The notes below the pieces were generated by a model. The model saw only the letters and a list, made by a program, of their open reading frames with translations. It was not told where the DNA came from and did no database searches. Below, in pieces: positions 7,960 through 17,190 of a stretch of 50,818 nucleotides of DNA. This DNA comes from Prevotella sp. P5-92 (lineage in GTDB: Bacteria > Bacteroidota > Bacteroidia > Bacteroidales > Bacteroidaceae): contig NZ_NPJG01000074.1 in NCBI RefSeq assembly GCF_002251245.1, forward strand, positions 1-50,818, written 5' to 3'. Each line of letters begins with the position of its first letter. Position 1 is the first letter of the stretch. Made by a program: the position numbers and the translations under genes.

Positions 7960-8358
7960 TGGAGCTGGAGGGAGTCGAACCCTCGTCCAAACAGGGAAAC
8001 CATACGCTTTCTACATGCTTATTCCAGCCTTTGGTTTTCGAGCGCCGACAAGACCTGGACCACCAATCGTCGCCTTATCCTCTAAGATTTCATCAGCCGC
8101 ACGAGGCTACGGCAGACTATTTCCGATTTTCCTGCACCGCTTGACCAGCCTGATTCGGAACAACATCCAGCTGAGCGATGTCTCGTCCTGTCACCTTGTG
8201 ACGGGATAAAGCCAGTAATCTACTGTACTTCGATTAGGCAGCGAGAGCGTAGTTGTTTTCGCCAATTAAATTCTTGTCCACTATGATTATGGAGTTAGCC
8301 GACGAGACTCCGCATGCTTACGTACCATTTCTGCCCGCTGTCAAATCCAGTCAACCCC
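7960..8358 (-). ncRNA. ssrA: transfer-messenger RNA (tmRNA)
   Basis: tmRNA rescues stalled ribosomes and tags the nascent peptide. The 5' end GGGGTTGACTGGATTTGACAG (from 8358) pairs with the 3' acceptor strand CAGCTCC (7967-7961) through seven base pairs including G-U pairs, and the T-arm with TTCGACTCCC is present. The tag frame reads GENNYALAA followed by TAA (around 8240-8266). CCA is not encoded (CAA follows the discriminator). A -7 box TAACTTTG lies at 8381-8388 and an intrinsic terminator at 7911-7949. Open frames overlapping this interval are not genes. Confidence 0.95.
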
Positions 8359-8380
8359 ATGGTAACGTATGTTTGGGCTG

Positions 8381-8388
8381 CAAAGTTA
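8381..8388 (-). promoter_or_regulatory. -7 box for ssrA
   Basis: TAACTTTG on the minus strand, 23 nt upstream of the mature 5' end; a short leader would be removed by RNase P. Confidence 0.65.
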
Positions 8389-8475
8389 TGAAAAATGAGC
8401 GAACGATGCAAGACACTGCACGTTAATTTTTCTTAACCGCGCCTATTCTCCGGTCTATTTTGCCTATTTTGACGC

Positions 8476-9207
8476 TTATTTGCCTTTAGACGGTTTGTCC
8501 TCCCCTTCCTTCGGGAATACGGGTATGTGTCGCATCTCGCGCATGATGCGTGTCTGCCGTTTAAGCATATAGGCCGATGGTGCTGCAGAGTTGAACTTGC
8601 GCGGATTGGGCAGTGTGGCGGCTATCAGGGCGCACTGGGCTCGCGTGAGGTCTTTGGCCTCGCAGTCGAAGTGGTATTCTGCCACGGCGTCAGCTCCATA
8701 GATGCCGTCGCCCATCTCTATCGAGTTGAGATAGACCTCCATGATTCTCTGCTTGCTCCACATCAGTTCGATGAGACTGGTGAAATACGCCTCAAGGCCT
8801 TTTCTCACCCACGTGCGTCCTGGCCAGAGGAAGACGTTCTTGGCGGTCTGCTGTGAGATGGTGCTGGCACCGAGACGGGGTTTGTCTTTCTGTTTGTTGC
8901 GCTTGGCGGCATACTCGATGGCCTTGAAGTCGAAGCCGTGATGATCCATGAAGCGCTGGTCCTCGCTTGCCATGACAGCCACGGGGAGCGATGGGGAGAT
9001 CTGTTCGAGCGGCACCCAGTGGTGGTGCATCTTGAGTTGCTTGCCGTCGCCCGCCTGCTGTGCCAGACGTATGAACATCAGCGGAGTGAAATACACGGGC
9101 ACGAAACGTAGCGCCACAACAGCAAGAATGGTGGAGCCGAAGAAGGCTACCACCACCCATTGTATTATAGACTTTACTCTTCCCAGAAGGAATTTAGTCA
9201 CTATCAT
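8476..9207 (-). CDS. mtgA: monofunctional peptidoglycan glycosyltransferase
   Basis: This GT51 enzyme polymerises lipid II into glycan strands at the inner membrane. The 243-residue product has one N-terminal membrane segment (about residues 14-42). The catalytic motif [12 protein letters not shown] places the main catalytic glutamate at residue 82. It is followed by [15 protein letters not shown] and by [20 protein letters not shown], all diagnostic for the GT51 fold. There is no transpeptidase domain, and the length fits MtgA. It starts 25 nt after the OmpA-type gene, so both are probably one transcript from the promoter at 10004. Confidence 0.93.
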   Translation of the reverse strand: MIVTKFLLGRVKSIIQWVVVAFFGSTILAVVALRFVPVYFTPLMFIRLAQQAGDGKQLKMHHHWVPLEQISPSLPVAVMASEDQRFMDHHGFDFKAIEYAAKRNKQKDKPRLGASTISQQTAKNVFLWPGRTWVRKGLEAYFTSLIELMWSKQRIMEVYLNSIEMGDGIYGADAVAEYHFDCEAKDLTRAQCALIAATLPNPRKFNSAAPSAYMLKRQTRIMREMRHIPVFPKEGEDKPSKGK

Positions 9208-9232
9208 TGCTAACAGAAAAAATGTTGGAGTA

Positions 9233-9931
9233 TTAGTTGAGAGTTCCGTTTTCTGCAGCCTTGATCATGTCCTCGCTGGCGTACATGTAGATCTCCACGC
9301 GACGGTTCTGTGCCTTGCCGGCAGCAGTAGAGTTGTCGGCTACGGGGTTCTCCTCGCCAAAACCATCCACGCTCTTGATCTGTGATGATGAAACGCCGAG
9401 GTTCTTCAGGTATGTAGATACAGACACTGCACGGTCGAGCGAGAGGGCTTTGTTCTTCTCTACGCTCTGAGCTGGTGTAGAGTTCTTCCAGCCGGCATTG
9501 TCGGTATAGCCCTGGATGGCCACGTCGCAGGCGGCGTTGTTCTTCAGCACCTGAGAGAACTGCTGGAGCGAGTTCTTGGCAGAAGCGGCGAGAGTTGACG
9601 AGCCGGTGGTGAAGAGGATACCAGAGTCGAAGGTGACCTTCACTGCCTGGAGGCCGTTAGCGTCGGTAACAGACTCCACCTGTGCGTTTTTCACAGCCTC
9701 AGCCTCAGCCTTAGCCTTGTCCATCTTCTTGCCGATGAGTGCGCCAGCGCCAGCGCCTACAGCACCGCCCACAGCAGCTCCGACGGCAGTGTTGCCGGCG
9801 ATCTTGCCTACTATTGCGCCGAGCAGAGCTCCGCCACCGGTACCGATGAGAGCACCTTTCTGAGTGTTGTTACATCCTGCCATGATGATTCCGAGGCAAA
9901 GAGCGAACGAGAATGTCTTGATTTTTTTCAT
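9233..9931 (-). CDS. OmpA family lipoprotein with glycine zipper
   Basis: The 232-residue product has a lipobox IMAGC (cysteine at residue 20), then a glycine-zipper segment with repeated GxxxG spacing (about residues 25-68), a short charged linker and a C-terminal OmpA domain that binds peptidoglycan. The OmpA signature is seen in [28 protein letters not shown] and [11 protein letters not shown] ending in NRRVEI. It resembles the YiaD group. It likely anchors the outer membrane to the wall. mtgA lies directly downstream, which fits an envelope transcript. Confidence 0.9.
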   Translation of the reverse strand: MKKIKTFSFALCLGIIMAGCNNTQKGALIGTGGGALLGAIVGKIAGNTAVGAAVGGAVGAGAGALIGKKMDKAKAEAEAVKNAQVESVTDANGLQAVKVTFDSGILFTTGSSTLAASAKNSLQQFSQVLKNNAACDVAIQGYTDNAGWKNSTPAQSVEKNKALSLDRAVSVSTYLKNLGVSSSQIKSVDGFGEENPVADNSTAAGKAQNRRVEIYMYASEDMIKAAENGTLN

Positions 9932-10003
9932 GTTTACTACTATAAATTTAATTTGTTAATGATTTTTTCGCATTTGTATAAAGATACAACTGATTTCGGG
10001 GTG

Positions 10004-10011
10004 CAAAGTTA
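10004..10011 (-). promoter_or_regulatory. -7 box for the OmpA-type gene and mtgA
   Basis: TAACTTTG followed by CACCCC on the minus strand, 73 nt upstream of the ATG at 9931. It is divergent from the proS promoter. Confidence 0.6.
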
Positions 10012-10127
10012 GTAAGAAAATCTGATTTGGCGAAAAAAAAGCCCCATCTTTTTTTGTTTTTTTGAATTATAAACGCACAAAAGAGAAATAATTGTCGATA
10101 AACACGCTCGATTAAATATTTTTTTTG

Positions 10128-10135
10128 TACCTTTG
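10128..10135 (+). promoter_or_regulatory. -7 box for proS
   Basis: TACCTTTG followed by CACC, 37 nt before the chosen ATG at 10172. Confidence 0.65.
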
Positions 10136-10171
10136 CACCATAGAAATATACATTTAACAGCAAAACAAAAA

Positions 10172-11653
10172 ATGGCTAAAGAATTAAAGGATTTGACAAA
10201 GAGGGCCGACAACTACAGTCAGTGGTATAATGACCTCGTGGTGAAGGCCGACCTGGCAGAACAGTCTGCCGTCAGAGGCTGCATGGTGATAAAGCCATAC
10301 GGCTACGCTATCTGGGAGAAGATGCAACGTCAGCTCGACGCAATGTTTAAGGAGACTGGTGTGCAGAACGCTTATTTCCCCATGCTCATCCCGAAGTCGT
10401 TCCTGTCGAGGGAGGCAGAACACGTGGAGGGCTTTGCCAAGGAGTGTGCCGTGGTGACACACTACAGGCTCAAGGCTAAGGAAGACAAGAGTGGTGTGGA
10501 GGTTGACCCCAACGCAAAGCTCGAGGAAGAGCTCATCATACGACCCACTTCTGAGACCATAATATGGAACACCTACAAGAACTGGATACAGTCGTGGCGC
10601 GACCTGCCACTGATGTGCAACCAGTGGTGTAACGTCATGCGCTGGGAGATGCGCACCCGCCCTTTCCTGCGCACAAGCGAGTTCCTCTGGCAGGAGGGAC
10701 ACACTGCCCACGCCACACGCGAGGAGGCCGAGGCCGAGGCACAGAAGATGCTGCACGTCTATGCCGACTTTGCCGAGAAATGGATGGCAGTGCCAGTGCT
10801 ACAGGGCGTGAAGAGCGAGACCGAGCGTTTTGCCGGTGCCCTCGACACATACACCATCGAGGCGATGATGCAGGACGGCAAGGCGCTGCAGAGCGGCACA
10901 AGCCACTTCCTCGGACAGAACTTCGCCAAGGCCTTCGACGTGACTTATCTCAACAAGGAGAACAAGCCCGAGTATGTATGGGCCACCTCGTGGGGCGTGT
11001 CAACACGACTCATCGGCGCCCTCATCATGACCCACTCTGACGACAACGGACTCGTGCTTCCTCCACGTCTGGCTCCTATCCAGGTGGTGATCATTCCTAT
11101 CTCGAAGGGCGGCGAGCAGCTGCAGGCCATCGACGCAAAGGTGCAGCCCATAGTAGATGCACTGAAGCAGAAGGGCATCAGCGTGAAGTACGACAACGCC
11201 GAGAACAAGCGTCCGGGATTCAAGTTTGCCGACTACGAGCTCAAGGGCGTGCCAGTGCGCCTCGTCTTGGGAGCACGCGACCTGGAGAACGGCACCATCG
11301 AGGTGATGCGTCGCGACACACTCGAGAAAGAGACCGTCGCCCTCGAAGGCATTGCCGACTACGTGGAGAATCTCCTCGACACCATACAGGACAACATCTT
11401 CGAGAAGGCACGCAAATACCGCGACGAGCGAGTGTATGAGTGCGACAACTACGAGGAGTTCAAGGAGAAGATCAAAGACGGCGGCTTCTTCCTCTGCCAC
11501 TGGGACGGCACTGCCGAGACCGAGGCCAAGATAAAGGAAGAGACACAGGCCACCATACGCTGCGTCCCCTTCGCCTACGAGCAGACTCCGGGCGTAGATA
11601 TGGTCAGCGGAAAGCCCGCTAAATGCAGGGTGATCATAGCAAGAAGCTATTAA
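10172..11653 (+). CDS. proS: prolyl-tRNA synthetase, archaeal/eukaryotic type
   Basis: This class II aminoacyl-tRNA synthetase charges tRNA-Pro. The 493-residue length without an inserted editing domain, together with [17 protein letters not shown] at the N-terminus, marks the archaeal-type (type 3) ProRS usual in Bacteroidota. Class II motifs are visible: motif 2 in the [21 protein letters not shown] region and motif 3 in the later [10 protein letters not shown] region. An in-frame start at 10133 was rejected because it overlaps the promoter box; ATG 10172 begins [11 protein letters not shown] strong hairpin follows the stop. Confidence 0.95.
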   Translation: MAKELKDLTKRADNYSQWYNDLVVKADLAEQSAVRGCMVIKPYGYAIWEKMQRQLDAMFKETGVQNAYFPMLIPKSFLSREAEHVEGFAKECAVVTHYRLKAKEDKSGVEVDPNAKLEEELIIRPTSETIIWNTYKNWIQSWRDLPLMCNQWCNVMRWEMRTRPFLRTSEFLWQEGHTAHATREEAEAEAQKMLHVYADFAEKWMAVPVLQGVKSETERFAGALDTYTIEAMMQDGKALQSGTSHFLGQNFAKAFDVTYLNKENKPEYVWATSWGVSTRLIGALIMTHSDDNGLVLPPRLAPIQVVIIPISKGGEQLQAIDAKVQPIVDALKQKGISVKYDNAENKRPGFKFADYELKGVPVRLVLGARDLENGTIEVMRRDTLEKETVALEGIADYVENLLDTIQDNIFEKARKYRDERVYECDNYEEFKEKIKDGGFFLCHWDGTAETEAKIKEETQATIRCVPFAYEQTPGVDMVSGKPAKCRVIIARSY

Positions 11654-11668
11654 AGCTAAACAAATAAT

Positions 11669-11717
11669 GAAGAGGTTAGCAGGCAGGGCTGCACTACCCC
11701 GCCCGTCTAACCTCTTC
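11669..11717 (+). terminator. strong hairpin after proS
   Basis: GAAGAGGTTAG (11669-11679) pairs with CTAACCTCTTC (11707-11717), with inner pairing of GGCAGGG and CCCCGCC. There is no T-run, but the stem is long and lies 15 nt after the stop codon. Confidence 0.7.
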
Positions 11718-11776
11718 ACACTCTACCCCACCCCCACCTCTCACTCCTATCACACACACACATCCTACATCCCCCT

Positions 11777-14593
11777 ATGAAACAATACCTACGATACATA
11801 ATCAAAAATACAGTACTTGCGCTCGCCGTGACTCTCGCCAGCTCACTGCCAGCCGAAGCCCAGCAGATAAGGGCAGCCCTCTCGCACTACTCCACCGACG
11901 ACGGACTGTGCTCAAATGCCGTGTCAGTCATTCAGCAAGACGGATACGGATATATCTGGGTGGCCACATGGAACGGCCTGTCGCGTTTCGACGGGTTCTC
12001 GTTCTACAATTACAAGACGGGCGGACAAAGCCGCGTACCCCTACTCCACAACCGCATCCTCGACATGAAGATTGACGGTATGCAGAACGTATGGATGAGG
12101 ATGTACGACAACCGCGTCTTCGTGCTGCAACGCTCCACCGACCGCATCATCAACCCCTTCAAAGACGTGTCGGGATACAAAGAGCTGCGCTCGTCGCACA
12201 AGCTCACAGCCACACACAACGGCGACATCCTCATCATCATGGACGGCGTGGGCATCTACCGCATGCACAGCACCCGCGACAGCATATCGAAACGACTCAT
12301 CTCTACCGAAAAATATAATGTCACCTCGATCGTCGAGGGATATAAGGACGACATGTGGGTGGGCACCAACAAAGGCATACACCAGCTCAACACCAGCAAC
12401 GAACAGATAGACAACGTGGGCATAATGGAAAACGAGAGCATCACCTGCATGTTCTCTAACGGATACAACATCTATGCCGGAACAGAGTCGGGAAAGGTGG
12501 TGGAATGTGCCTACGGCGAAGACCCAAACATACTGCTCGACACCGGTGTGTCGCTGCGCACCATATACAAAGACTCTAACGGACATCTGTGGTTTGCCAC
12601 CGACAAGCAGGGCATCTCGCGACTCGACGCCACGACAGGACTGATAAAAGACTACCAACAGGTGGTCACCGTGCCAGAATACGACCAGCACACAGCCATG
12701 GTGACAGAGATAGGCGGACGCATCTGGGTGAACATGAACCACGGAGGCTTCGGCTACTACAACCGCGAGACCGACGAGATAGAGTATTTCCACAACAACC
12801 CACTCAACACCTGGGAACTGTCTAACACCCTCACCTCGTTTCTCGCCCTGCAGGAGGGAGTGATATGGGAGGCTACAAGCCGAAAGGGACTCGACAAACT
12901 CGAGATACTGAAAAAGACCATACGCCACTTCCCGTTCTTCGAGACCGGAGGCGACCAGAGCATCAACGAGACCCGAGCATTGTATCACGACGCAAAGCGC
13001 AAAATAACCATCATGGGCAACAAAAAGGGATGCCTGAAAATTACCGACGGATTCAACCACCATTATATCAACGACGTGGGCGGAACGGGCGACTTCGGAC
13101 GCGTCTATGGCATCGACCGCGACAGCAAGGGCAACTACTGGATCAGCACCAAGGGAACAGGACTGATACGCATGACGCCTACGGCCAACGGCTACCAGTA
13201 CAAGCGCTACCGCACGATAGCTAACCACCCCATGTGGCTCAACAACGAAAACGTCTATTGCACCGTGGAAGACAAGCAAGGCAACATCTGGATTGCCACC
13301 TACGGAGGCGGTGTCAACATCCTCACGAAAGACGCTAAGGGACGGGAGGTGATCGTCAACTGCAACAACTCCATACGCCACTACCCTAACAACGAATACC
13401 AGAAGGTGCGCACCCTCGCACTCGACAAGCGGGGACGCGTGTGGGCTGGCACCACCGACGGTATCATCATCATGTGGAAAAACGGCAACCGCATCAACTT
13501 CCAACGCGTGGAAGACAACGAAGAGGTGGAATACAACCTCAACAGCAAGGACATCATTGTGCTGAAATGCGACAGCAAAGGCACCATGTGGGTGGGCACT
13601 AACGGAGGCGGACTAAGCCACTGCCTGAACACCGACGCCAACGAAGACTACCACTTCGAGACCCTCGGCAGCGCAGAGGGATTACCGTCAGAAGAGATAA
13701 AGAGCATCACGTTCGAGAAAAACGACAACCTATGGTTTGCCACCGACCACGTGCTCTGCTCCTACGACAAGAAACGGAAGGTGCTCAGCACATACACCAT
13801 ACAAGACGGCGTTGACGACTGCATCTGCTCTGAAGGCGCCGCCATCACCACAGCAAGGGGAAACATCATCTTCGGCACGCAAAAGGGATACTACGTCGTA
13901 GATAAGAAGAAACTCACCGGCGCAGGAGGCTTATTCCTCAAACTGCAACTCACCGACTTCTACTACAACGACGAACTGCAGTCGCCACGCTTATCCGACA
14001 AGTTCAGCCACTACGTCCCCGACTCGAAAGAGGTGCGCATGCCCGACCACTCGTGCCGGTTCGCGTTCCGCTTCGCCTCGCTCAACTACCAGCTGCAGCA
14101 CCGCGTCCACTACCAGTACCTCCTCGAAGGCTACGACTCGCACTGGCAGACGGCTACAAAGGAGCGTATGGCCACCTACGAAAACATACCTACGGGCACT
14201 TACAAGTTCAGGGTGAGGGCGTCGCTCATCGAGTCGCCCGAGAAATTCGACGAGAGGGTCATCACCGTCGTCATCCCGCCTACATTCCTCCTGTCAACCT
14301 CAGCCATCTGGATCTACATCGTCCTCGTGGTACTGGGCGGCGTGGCTTACCTGCTGTGGAAACAGAAGCGACTGGCTGAAGAATTAGACGCCAATGGCCA
14401 CAACACTGCTGACAGAAATGACAACGGCAATGCATCAGCTGCAGACGGCGACGCATCAGCTGCAGACGGCAACGCATCAGCTGCAGACGGCGACGGCGCT
14501 GCCCAAGAGACGGGAGCCGCCGACGACGACGTGATCGTCATAGATGCCGACGACATAATAGTAGTGGAAGACGAAGATGCAAATAAAAGCTAA
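11777..14593 (+). CDS. propeller/Y_Y_Y sensor protein lacking kinase domains
   Basis: The 938-residue product looks like the periplasmic half of a hybrid two-component system. It has a signal peptide (cleavage near AEAQQ), many Reg_prop beta-propeller repeats (for example GYIWVATWNGLSRFDG, GHLWFATDKQGISRLD, GNIWIATYGGGVNIL) up to about residue 700, and a Y_Y_Y domain (about residues 750-825, with YQYLLEGYDSHWQ). A single membrane segment lies near residues 838-857. After that come only about 80 residues, low in complexity and acidic, with three ASAADG(D/N) repeats. There is no histidine kinase, receiver or AraC domain, and no kinase gene follows. It may work with a separate kinase or be a truncated descendant. 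Confidence 0.88.
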   Translation: MKQYLRYIIKNTVLALAVTLASSLPAEAQQIRAALSHYSTDDGLCSNAVSVIQQDGYGYIWVATWNGLSRFDGFSFYNYKTGGQSRVPLLHNRILDMKIDGMQNVWMRMYDNRVFVLQRSTDRIINPFKDVSGYKELRSSHKLTATHNGDILIIMDGVGIYRMHSTRDSISKRLISTEKYNVTSIVEGYKDDMWVGTNKGIHQLNTSNEQIDNVGIMENESITCMFSNGYNIYAGTESGKVVECAYGEDPNILLDTGVSLRTIYKDSNGHLWFATDKQGISRLDATTGLIKDYQQVVTVPEYDQHTAMVTEIGGRIWVNMNHGGFGYYNRETDEIEYFHNNPLNTWELSNTLTSFLALQEGVIWEATSRKGLDKLEILKKTIRHFPFFETGGDQSINETRALYHDAKRKITIMGNKKGCLKITDGFNHHYINDVGGTGDFGRVYGIDRDSKGNYWISTKGTGLIRMTPTANGYQYKRYRTIANHPMWLNNENVYCTVEDKQGNIWIATYGGGVNILTKDAKGREVIVNCNNSIRHYPNNEYQKVRTLALDKRGRVWAGTTDGIIIMWKNGNRINFQRVEDNEEVEYNLNSKDIIVLKCDSKGTMWVGTNGGGLSHCLNTDANEDYHFETLGSAEGLPSEEIKSITFEKNDNLWFATDHVLCSYDKKRKVLSTYTIQDGVDDCICSEGAAITTARGNIIFGTQKGYYVVDKKKLTGAGGLFLKLQLTDFYYNDELQSPRLSDKFSHYVPDSKEVRMPDHSCRFAFRFASLNYQLQHRVHYQYLLEGYDSHWQTATKERMATYENIPTGTYKFRVRASLIESPEKFDERVITVVIPPTFLLSTSAIWIYIVLVVLGGVAYLLWKQKRLAEELDANGHNTADRNDNGNASAADGDASAADGNASAADGDGAAQETGAADDDVIVIDADDIIVVEDEDANKS
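14432..14494 (+). repeat. three 21-bp coding repeats (ASAADG)
   Basis: Three tandem 21-nt units begin GCATCAGCTGCAGACGGC and differ at one base, giving ASAADGD, ASAADGN and ASAADGD in the cytoplasmic tail of the sensor protein. Confidence 0.85.
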
Positions 14594-14631
14594 AAAATAA
14601 AGCTTTTCTTGCATGATTAAGATAATATGCG

Positions 14632-14639
14632 TAACTTTG
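14632..14639 (+). promoter_or_regulatory. -7 box for the 6S-like RNA
   Basis: TAACTTTG followed by CATT, placed just upstream of the structured RNA at 14648. Confidence 0.6.
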
Positions 14640-14647
14640 CATTAGAA

Positions 14648-14842
14648 AAAAGACATAGGACCGTGTTTGAAAGATAAGGATACTCATCAAATAATTCAGA
14701 AAACCCGGACTTACTTCCTTTGCCAATGGCGGGCCACATTCGAAAGATAGCCGTCAGGCCGGTGGATTACAAAAGCAAGGAGGAGTCCAAACCTTATTCA
14801 ATAAGGAGTTTTCATCATCTTCGAATGCGGTCCTTCTTTTTT
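14648..14842 (+). ncRNA. ssrS: candidate 6S RNA
   Basis: About 195 nt fold into a rod. A closing stem pairs GGACCG and TTGAAAGAT (14658-14674) with ATCTTCGAA and CGGTCC (14817-14833). Then comes a large central bubble whose 3' side carries a small hairpin CCTTATTCAATAAGG (14792-14806). A long inner hairpin follows, with GGACT pairing AGTCC, CCTT pairing AAGG, and GGCC pairing GGCC near the apex. It ends in a T-run at 14834-14842. The length, closing stem, bubble with 3' hairpin and terminal loop match 6S RNA, which binds RNA polymerase holoenzyme. Identification is by architecture, not by sequence search. An FMN riboswitch for ribE was considered and does not fit. Confidence 0.65.
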
Positions 14843-14875
14843 TTACACCTTATTTATATATAGACAACGACAATC

Positions 14876-15484
14876 ATGTTTTCTGGAATAATTGAAGAAT
14901 TTGCAACCGTCAGAGCCGTGACGCACGACAGAGACAATATCGACCTCACGCTCACATGCTCGTTTGTAGGCGAGCTGAAGATAGACCAAAGCGTAGCCCA
15001 CAACGGCGTATGCCTCACCGTAGTGAAGATTGAAGGCGACGAATATGTGGTGACCGCCATGAAGGAAACCCTCGACCGAAGCAACCTCGGACTGCTCAAG
15101 CCGGGCGACAAGGTGAACGTGGAGCGATCGATGATCATGAACGGAAGGCTCGACGGACATATAGTGCAAGGACATGTCGATCAGACTGCCGTTTGCACGG
15201 AGGTCACCGACGCCAATGGCAGCAAGTATTTCACTTTCAAATACGACTTCGACAAGACAATGGCAAGCAGGGGATACTTCACCGTAGATAAGGGCAGCGT
15301 CACCGTCAACGGCGTGTCGCTGACGGTATGCAACCCCACGCTCGACTCGTTCCAGGTGGCCATCATCCCCTATACCTTCGAGCACACCAACTTCCGCGAC
15401 ATCACAGTGGGAACGAAGGTGAACATCGAGTTCGACATCCTTGGCAAGTATATAGCAAGACTAAGGGAGTGCTCTGAGGCATAA
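14876..15484 (+). CDS. ribE: riboflavin synthase alpha subunit
   Basis: This enzyme dismutates two 6,7-dimethyl-8-ribityllumazine molecules to give riboflavin. The 202-residue product starts MFSGIIEEFATV, the canonical N-terminus, and contains two lumazine-binding repeats: SVAHNGVCLTVV in the first and GSVTVNGVSLTVC in the second. The GHVDQTA motif (about residues 100-106) links them. It is full length and stands alone rather than in a rib operon. The structured RNA upstream ends in its own terminator, so ribE probably has a separate promoter close to the start that I could not define. Confidence 0.94.
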   Translation: MFSGIIEEFATVRAVTHDRDNIDLTLTCSFVGELKIDQSVAHNGVCLTVVKIEGDEYVVTAMKETLDRSNLGLLKPGDKVNVERSMIMNGRLDGHIVQGHVDQTAVCTEVTDANGSKYFTFKYDFDKTMASRGYFTVDKGSVTVNGVSLTVCNPTLDSFQVAIIPYTFEHTNFRDITVGTKVNIEFDILGKYIARLRECSEA

Positions 15485-15538
15485 CGACTTGCGTCAACCT
15501 CTTTCAGCACAGAAGGAGAAAAAACGGGTGTCCCCCAT

Positions 15539-16300
15539 TTATTCAATACATTTCTCTATCAGGAGCAAGGTCAAGAAGCCTAAAAGCAAGGCGTAAGTAG
15601 CTTGCTTCTGGTAGCCATGGGCATGCGTCTCGGGGATCATCTCGTCGCTGGTCACGTAGAGCATGGCTCCACCGGCAAAGCTGAGCATGACGGGCAGCAG
15701 CACCTCTGACACCGCACCTAAGGCAAAGCCTATCCACACGCCCACCACCTCGAGCAAGCCTATGCCCATGGAGATGACGAAGGTGCGCAACGGCTTCACT
15801 CCGGCCATGATGAGAGGCGCGATGATGACCATTCCCTCTGGCACGTTCTGCAGGGCAATGCCAAGGCTCACGGTCCAGCCGCCCGAGTCGAAGTCGCTCA
15901 TGCTCACTCCAGCCGCTATGCCTTCGGGTAGCTTATGTATGGCTATGGCCATCACGAAGAGGAGCACGTTGTTGAGCTTTGCATTATGGTGATGTTCCGT
16001 CTCGCCGAGACCAGTGATATGGTGCAGATGGGGCGTGACGTAGTCGAGCACGTTAAGAAACAACGCTCCCGCCATCATTCCCAACGATATCACCCACCAG
16101 CTCATTCCCATCTCAGACATTCCCATCTCGAAAGCGGGCACTATCAGTCCGAGGGTTGATGCCGCAAGCATTATTCCGGCACAATAACCCAGTATCATGT
16201 CGTTCCATTTGTGTGGCAACTCCTTGATAAAGAATCCTATCACACTGCCTATCACTGTTGCACCGCACAGTCCGGCGGCACTTATCCATACCTGTGTCAT
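15539..16300 (-). CDS. ZIP family metal transporter
   Basis: This 253-residue polytopic inner-membrane protein probably imports zinc or other divalent metals. The ZIP metal-site motifs are present: HKLPEGIAAGVS in one membrane segment (about residues 123-134) and QNVPEGMVIIAPL in the next. A His-rich loop between membrane segments (PHLHHITGLGETEHHHNAK) fits metal sensing. About eight membrane segments can be traced. It starts 39 nt after the HAD gene on the same strand, so they may be co-transcribed. Confidence 0.9.
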   Translation of the reverse strand: MTQVWISAAGLCGATVIGSVIGFFIKELPHKWNDMILGYCAGIMLAASTLGLIVPAFEMGMSEMGMSWWVISLGMMAGALFLNVLDYVTPHLHHITGLGETEHHHNAKLNNVLLFVMAIAIHKLPEGIAAGVSMSDFDSGGWTVSLGIALQNVPEGMVIIAPLIMAGVKPLRTFVISMGIGLLEVVGVWIGFALGAVSEVLLPVMLSFAGGAMLYVTSDEMIPETHAHGYQKQATYALLLGFLTLLLIEKCIE

Positions 16301-16339
16301 ATCAAAATATTTGTTCTTTTATGTTTTCAGAAGCAGATC

Positions 16340-16942
16340 CTAAGATAAGAAACGTCGTCTCAGCTCTTCCTCATACTGCTTGGCATCGACAAAGACGATG
16401 CCGTCCATGCCCATGCGTCTCGCTCCTTCGATATTTTCCTCGCGGTCGTCGGTAAACACACATTCTGACGGCTCGAGACCATATCTGTCAAACAGCCTTT
16501 GGTAGATCTCCGGCTCGGGCTTCACCACCTTCTCCTCCGACGATATCACCCATCCGTCAAGCAGCGTGAAGATGTCAAACTGGCTGATGGTGATGTGCAC
16601 CTTACTGCACCAGTTGGTCAGGCCATAGAGCTTGTAGCCCTCAGCCTTCAGACGCCTGAGCAGGTCGCCCATGCCGTCTATCTCCTTCGTCACCAGTTCA
16701 GGATATCGCTCTATGAAGAAGCGTATCTCCTTCTCGTATTCCTTGTTTTCGTTCACTATGTCCTCCATGATTTCGTCAAACGGACGTTCCTCACGGTCGA
16801 GGAGGAGCTGAAGCCTTTCGTTATATATCACAGGTGTAAAAGCCTTACACCTCTCAGCGTCGGGGATATACTTCGAGAAAAACGACACGAAGTCGTAATC
16901 CACCAGCACTTTTCCAAAATCGAATATCAGATTCTTAATCAT
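16340..16942 (-). CDS. HAD family hydrolase (YihX-like)
   Basis: The 200-residue product is a HAD-IA phosphatase. Motif I reads IFDFGKVLVDYD with the nucleophile aspartate at residue 8, motif II lies at LYGLTNWCS, and motif IV at FTDDREENIEGARRMG. The second acidic position of motif I is Gly, as in YihX-type sugar-phosphate phosphatases; the substrate is not predictable. The ATG at 16942 was preferred over 16969 because the -7 box at 16947-16954 ends only 4 nt before it, so the transcript may be leaderless. The ZIP gene follows after 39 nt. Confidence 0.88.
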   Translation of the reverse strand: MIKNLIFDFGKVLVDYDFVSFFSKYIPDAERCKAFTPVIYNERLQLLLDREERPFDEIMEDIVNENKEYEKEIRFFIERYPELVTKEIDGMGDLLRRLKAEGYKLYGLTNWCSKVHITISQFDIFTLLDGWVISSEEKVVKPEPEIYQRLFDRYGLEPSECVFTDDREENIEGARRMGMDGIVFVDAKQYEEELRRRFLS

Positions 16943-16946
16943 GCTG

Positions 16947-16954
16947 CAAAGGTA
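16947..16954 (-). promoter_or_regulatory. -7 box abutting the HAD start codon
   Basis: TACCTTTG on the minus strand with only CAGC between it and the ATG. Transcription would start at or inside the start codon. Confidence 0.5.
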
Positions 16955-17069
16955 GTCAAAATATGTCAATCGTCCAAACTGAAGGGAAGTTTTTCTTGAA
17001 GCAGGACGTGTTTTGGAAGTTTGGAGAGTTAAAAATGTTAATTTCCTTGGAAAAACTTGAAAAAGCGCC

Positions 17070-17077
17070 TACCTTTG
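17070..17077 (+). promoter_or_regulatory. -7 box for a short transcript
   Basis: TACCTTTG followed by CAGCAG, upstream of a terminator at 17131 with no gene between. Confidence 0.55.
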
Positions 17078-17082
17078 CAGCA

Positions 17083-17165
17083 GATTTACATATGCATGTA
17101 AATTTATAAGAAATATTAATGGTTAATTAAGGGTGGCTCGTGATGAGTCGCCCTTTTGTTTTTTT
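17083..17165 (+). ncRNA. candidate small RNA of about 80 nt
   Basis: A promoter box (17070-17077) and a strong intrinsic terminator enclose this stretch. The terminator is GGGTGGCTCGTGATGAGTCGCCC at 17131-17153, followed by TTTTGTTTTTTTC. Inside is a palindrome TTTACATATGCATGTAAA (17086-17103). Only trivial open frames of 3-5 codons are present. No + strand gene follows, so it is either an independent small RNA or a remnant of an attenuated leader. I do not recognise the family. Confidence 0.45.
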
Positions 17166-17190
17166 CTTCCAATCTGCTCTCATGCTTCCC

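Noticed and set aside
7961..7990. A tRNA gene suggested by GGAGTCGAACCC on the plus strand
   Set aside because: This is the T-arm of the tmRNA; no separate tRNA cloverleaf exists here. I found no other tRNA or rRNA in the window.
7959..8209. Plus-strand open frames over the tmRNA region
   Set aside because: They are antisense to a clear tmRNA with tag frame, acceptor stem, promoter and terminator.
12041..13504. A long 487-residue minus-strand frame
   Set aside because: It is a shadow of the propeller protein gene, caused by its codon use; the composition is not protein-like.
14648..14875. FMN riboswitch upstream of ribE
   Set aside because: The conserved FMN-aptamer bases are missing, and the RNA ends in its own terminator; the rod-like fold fits 6S RNA better.
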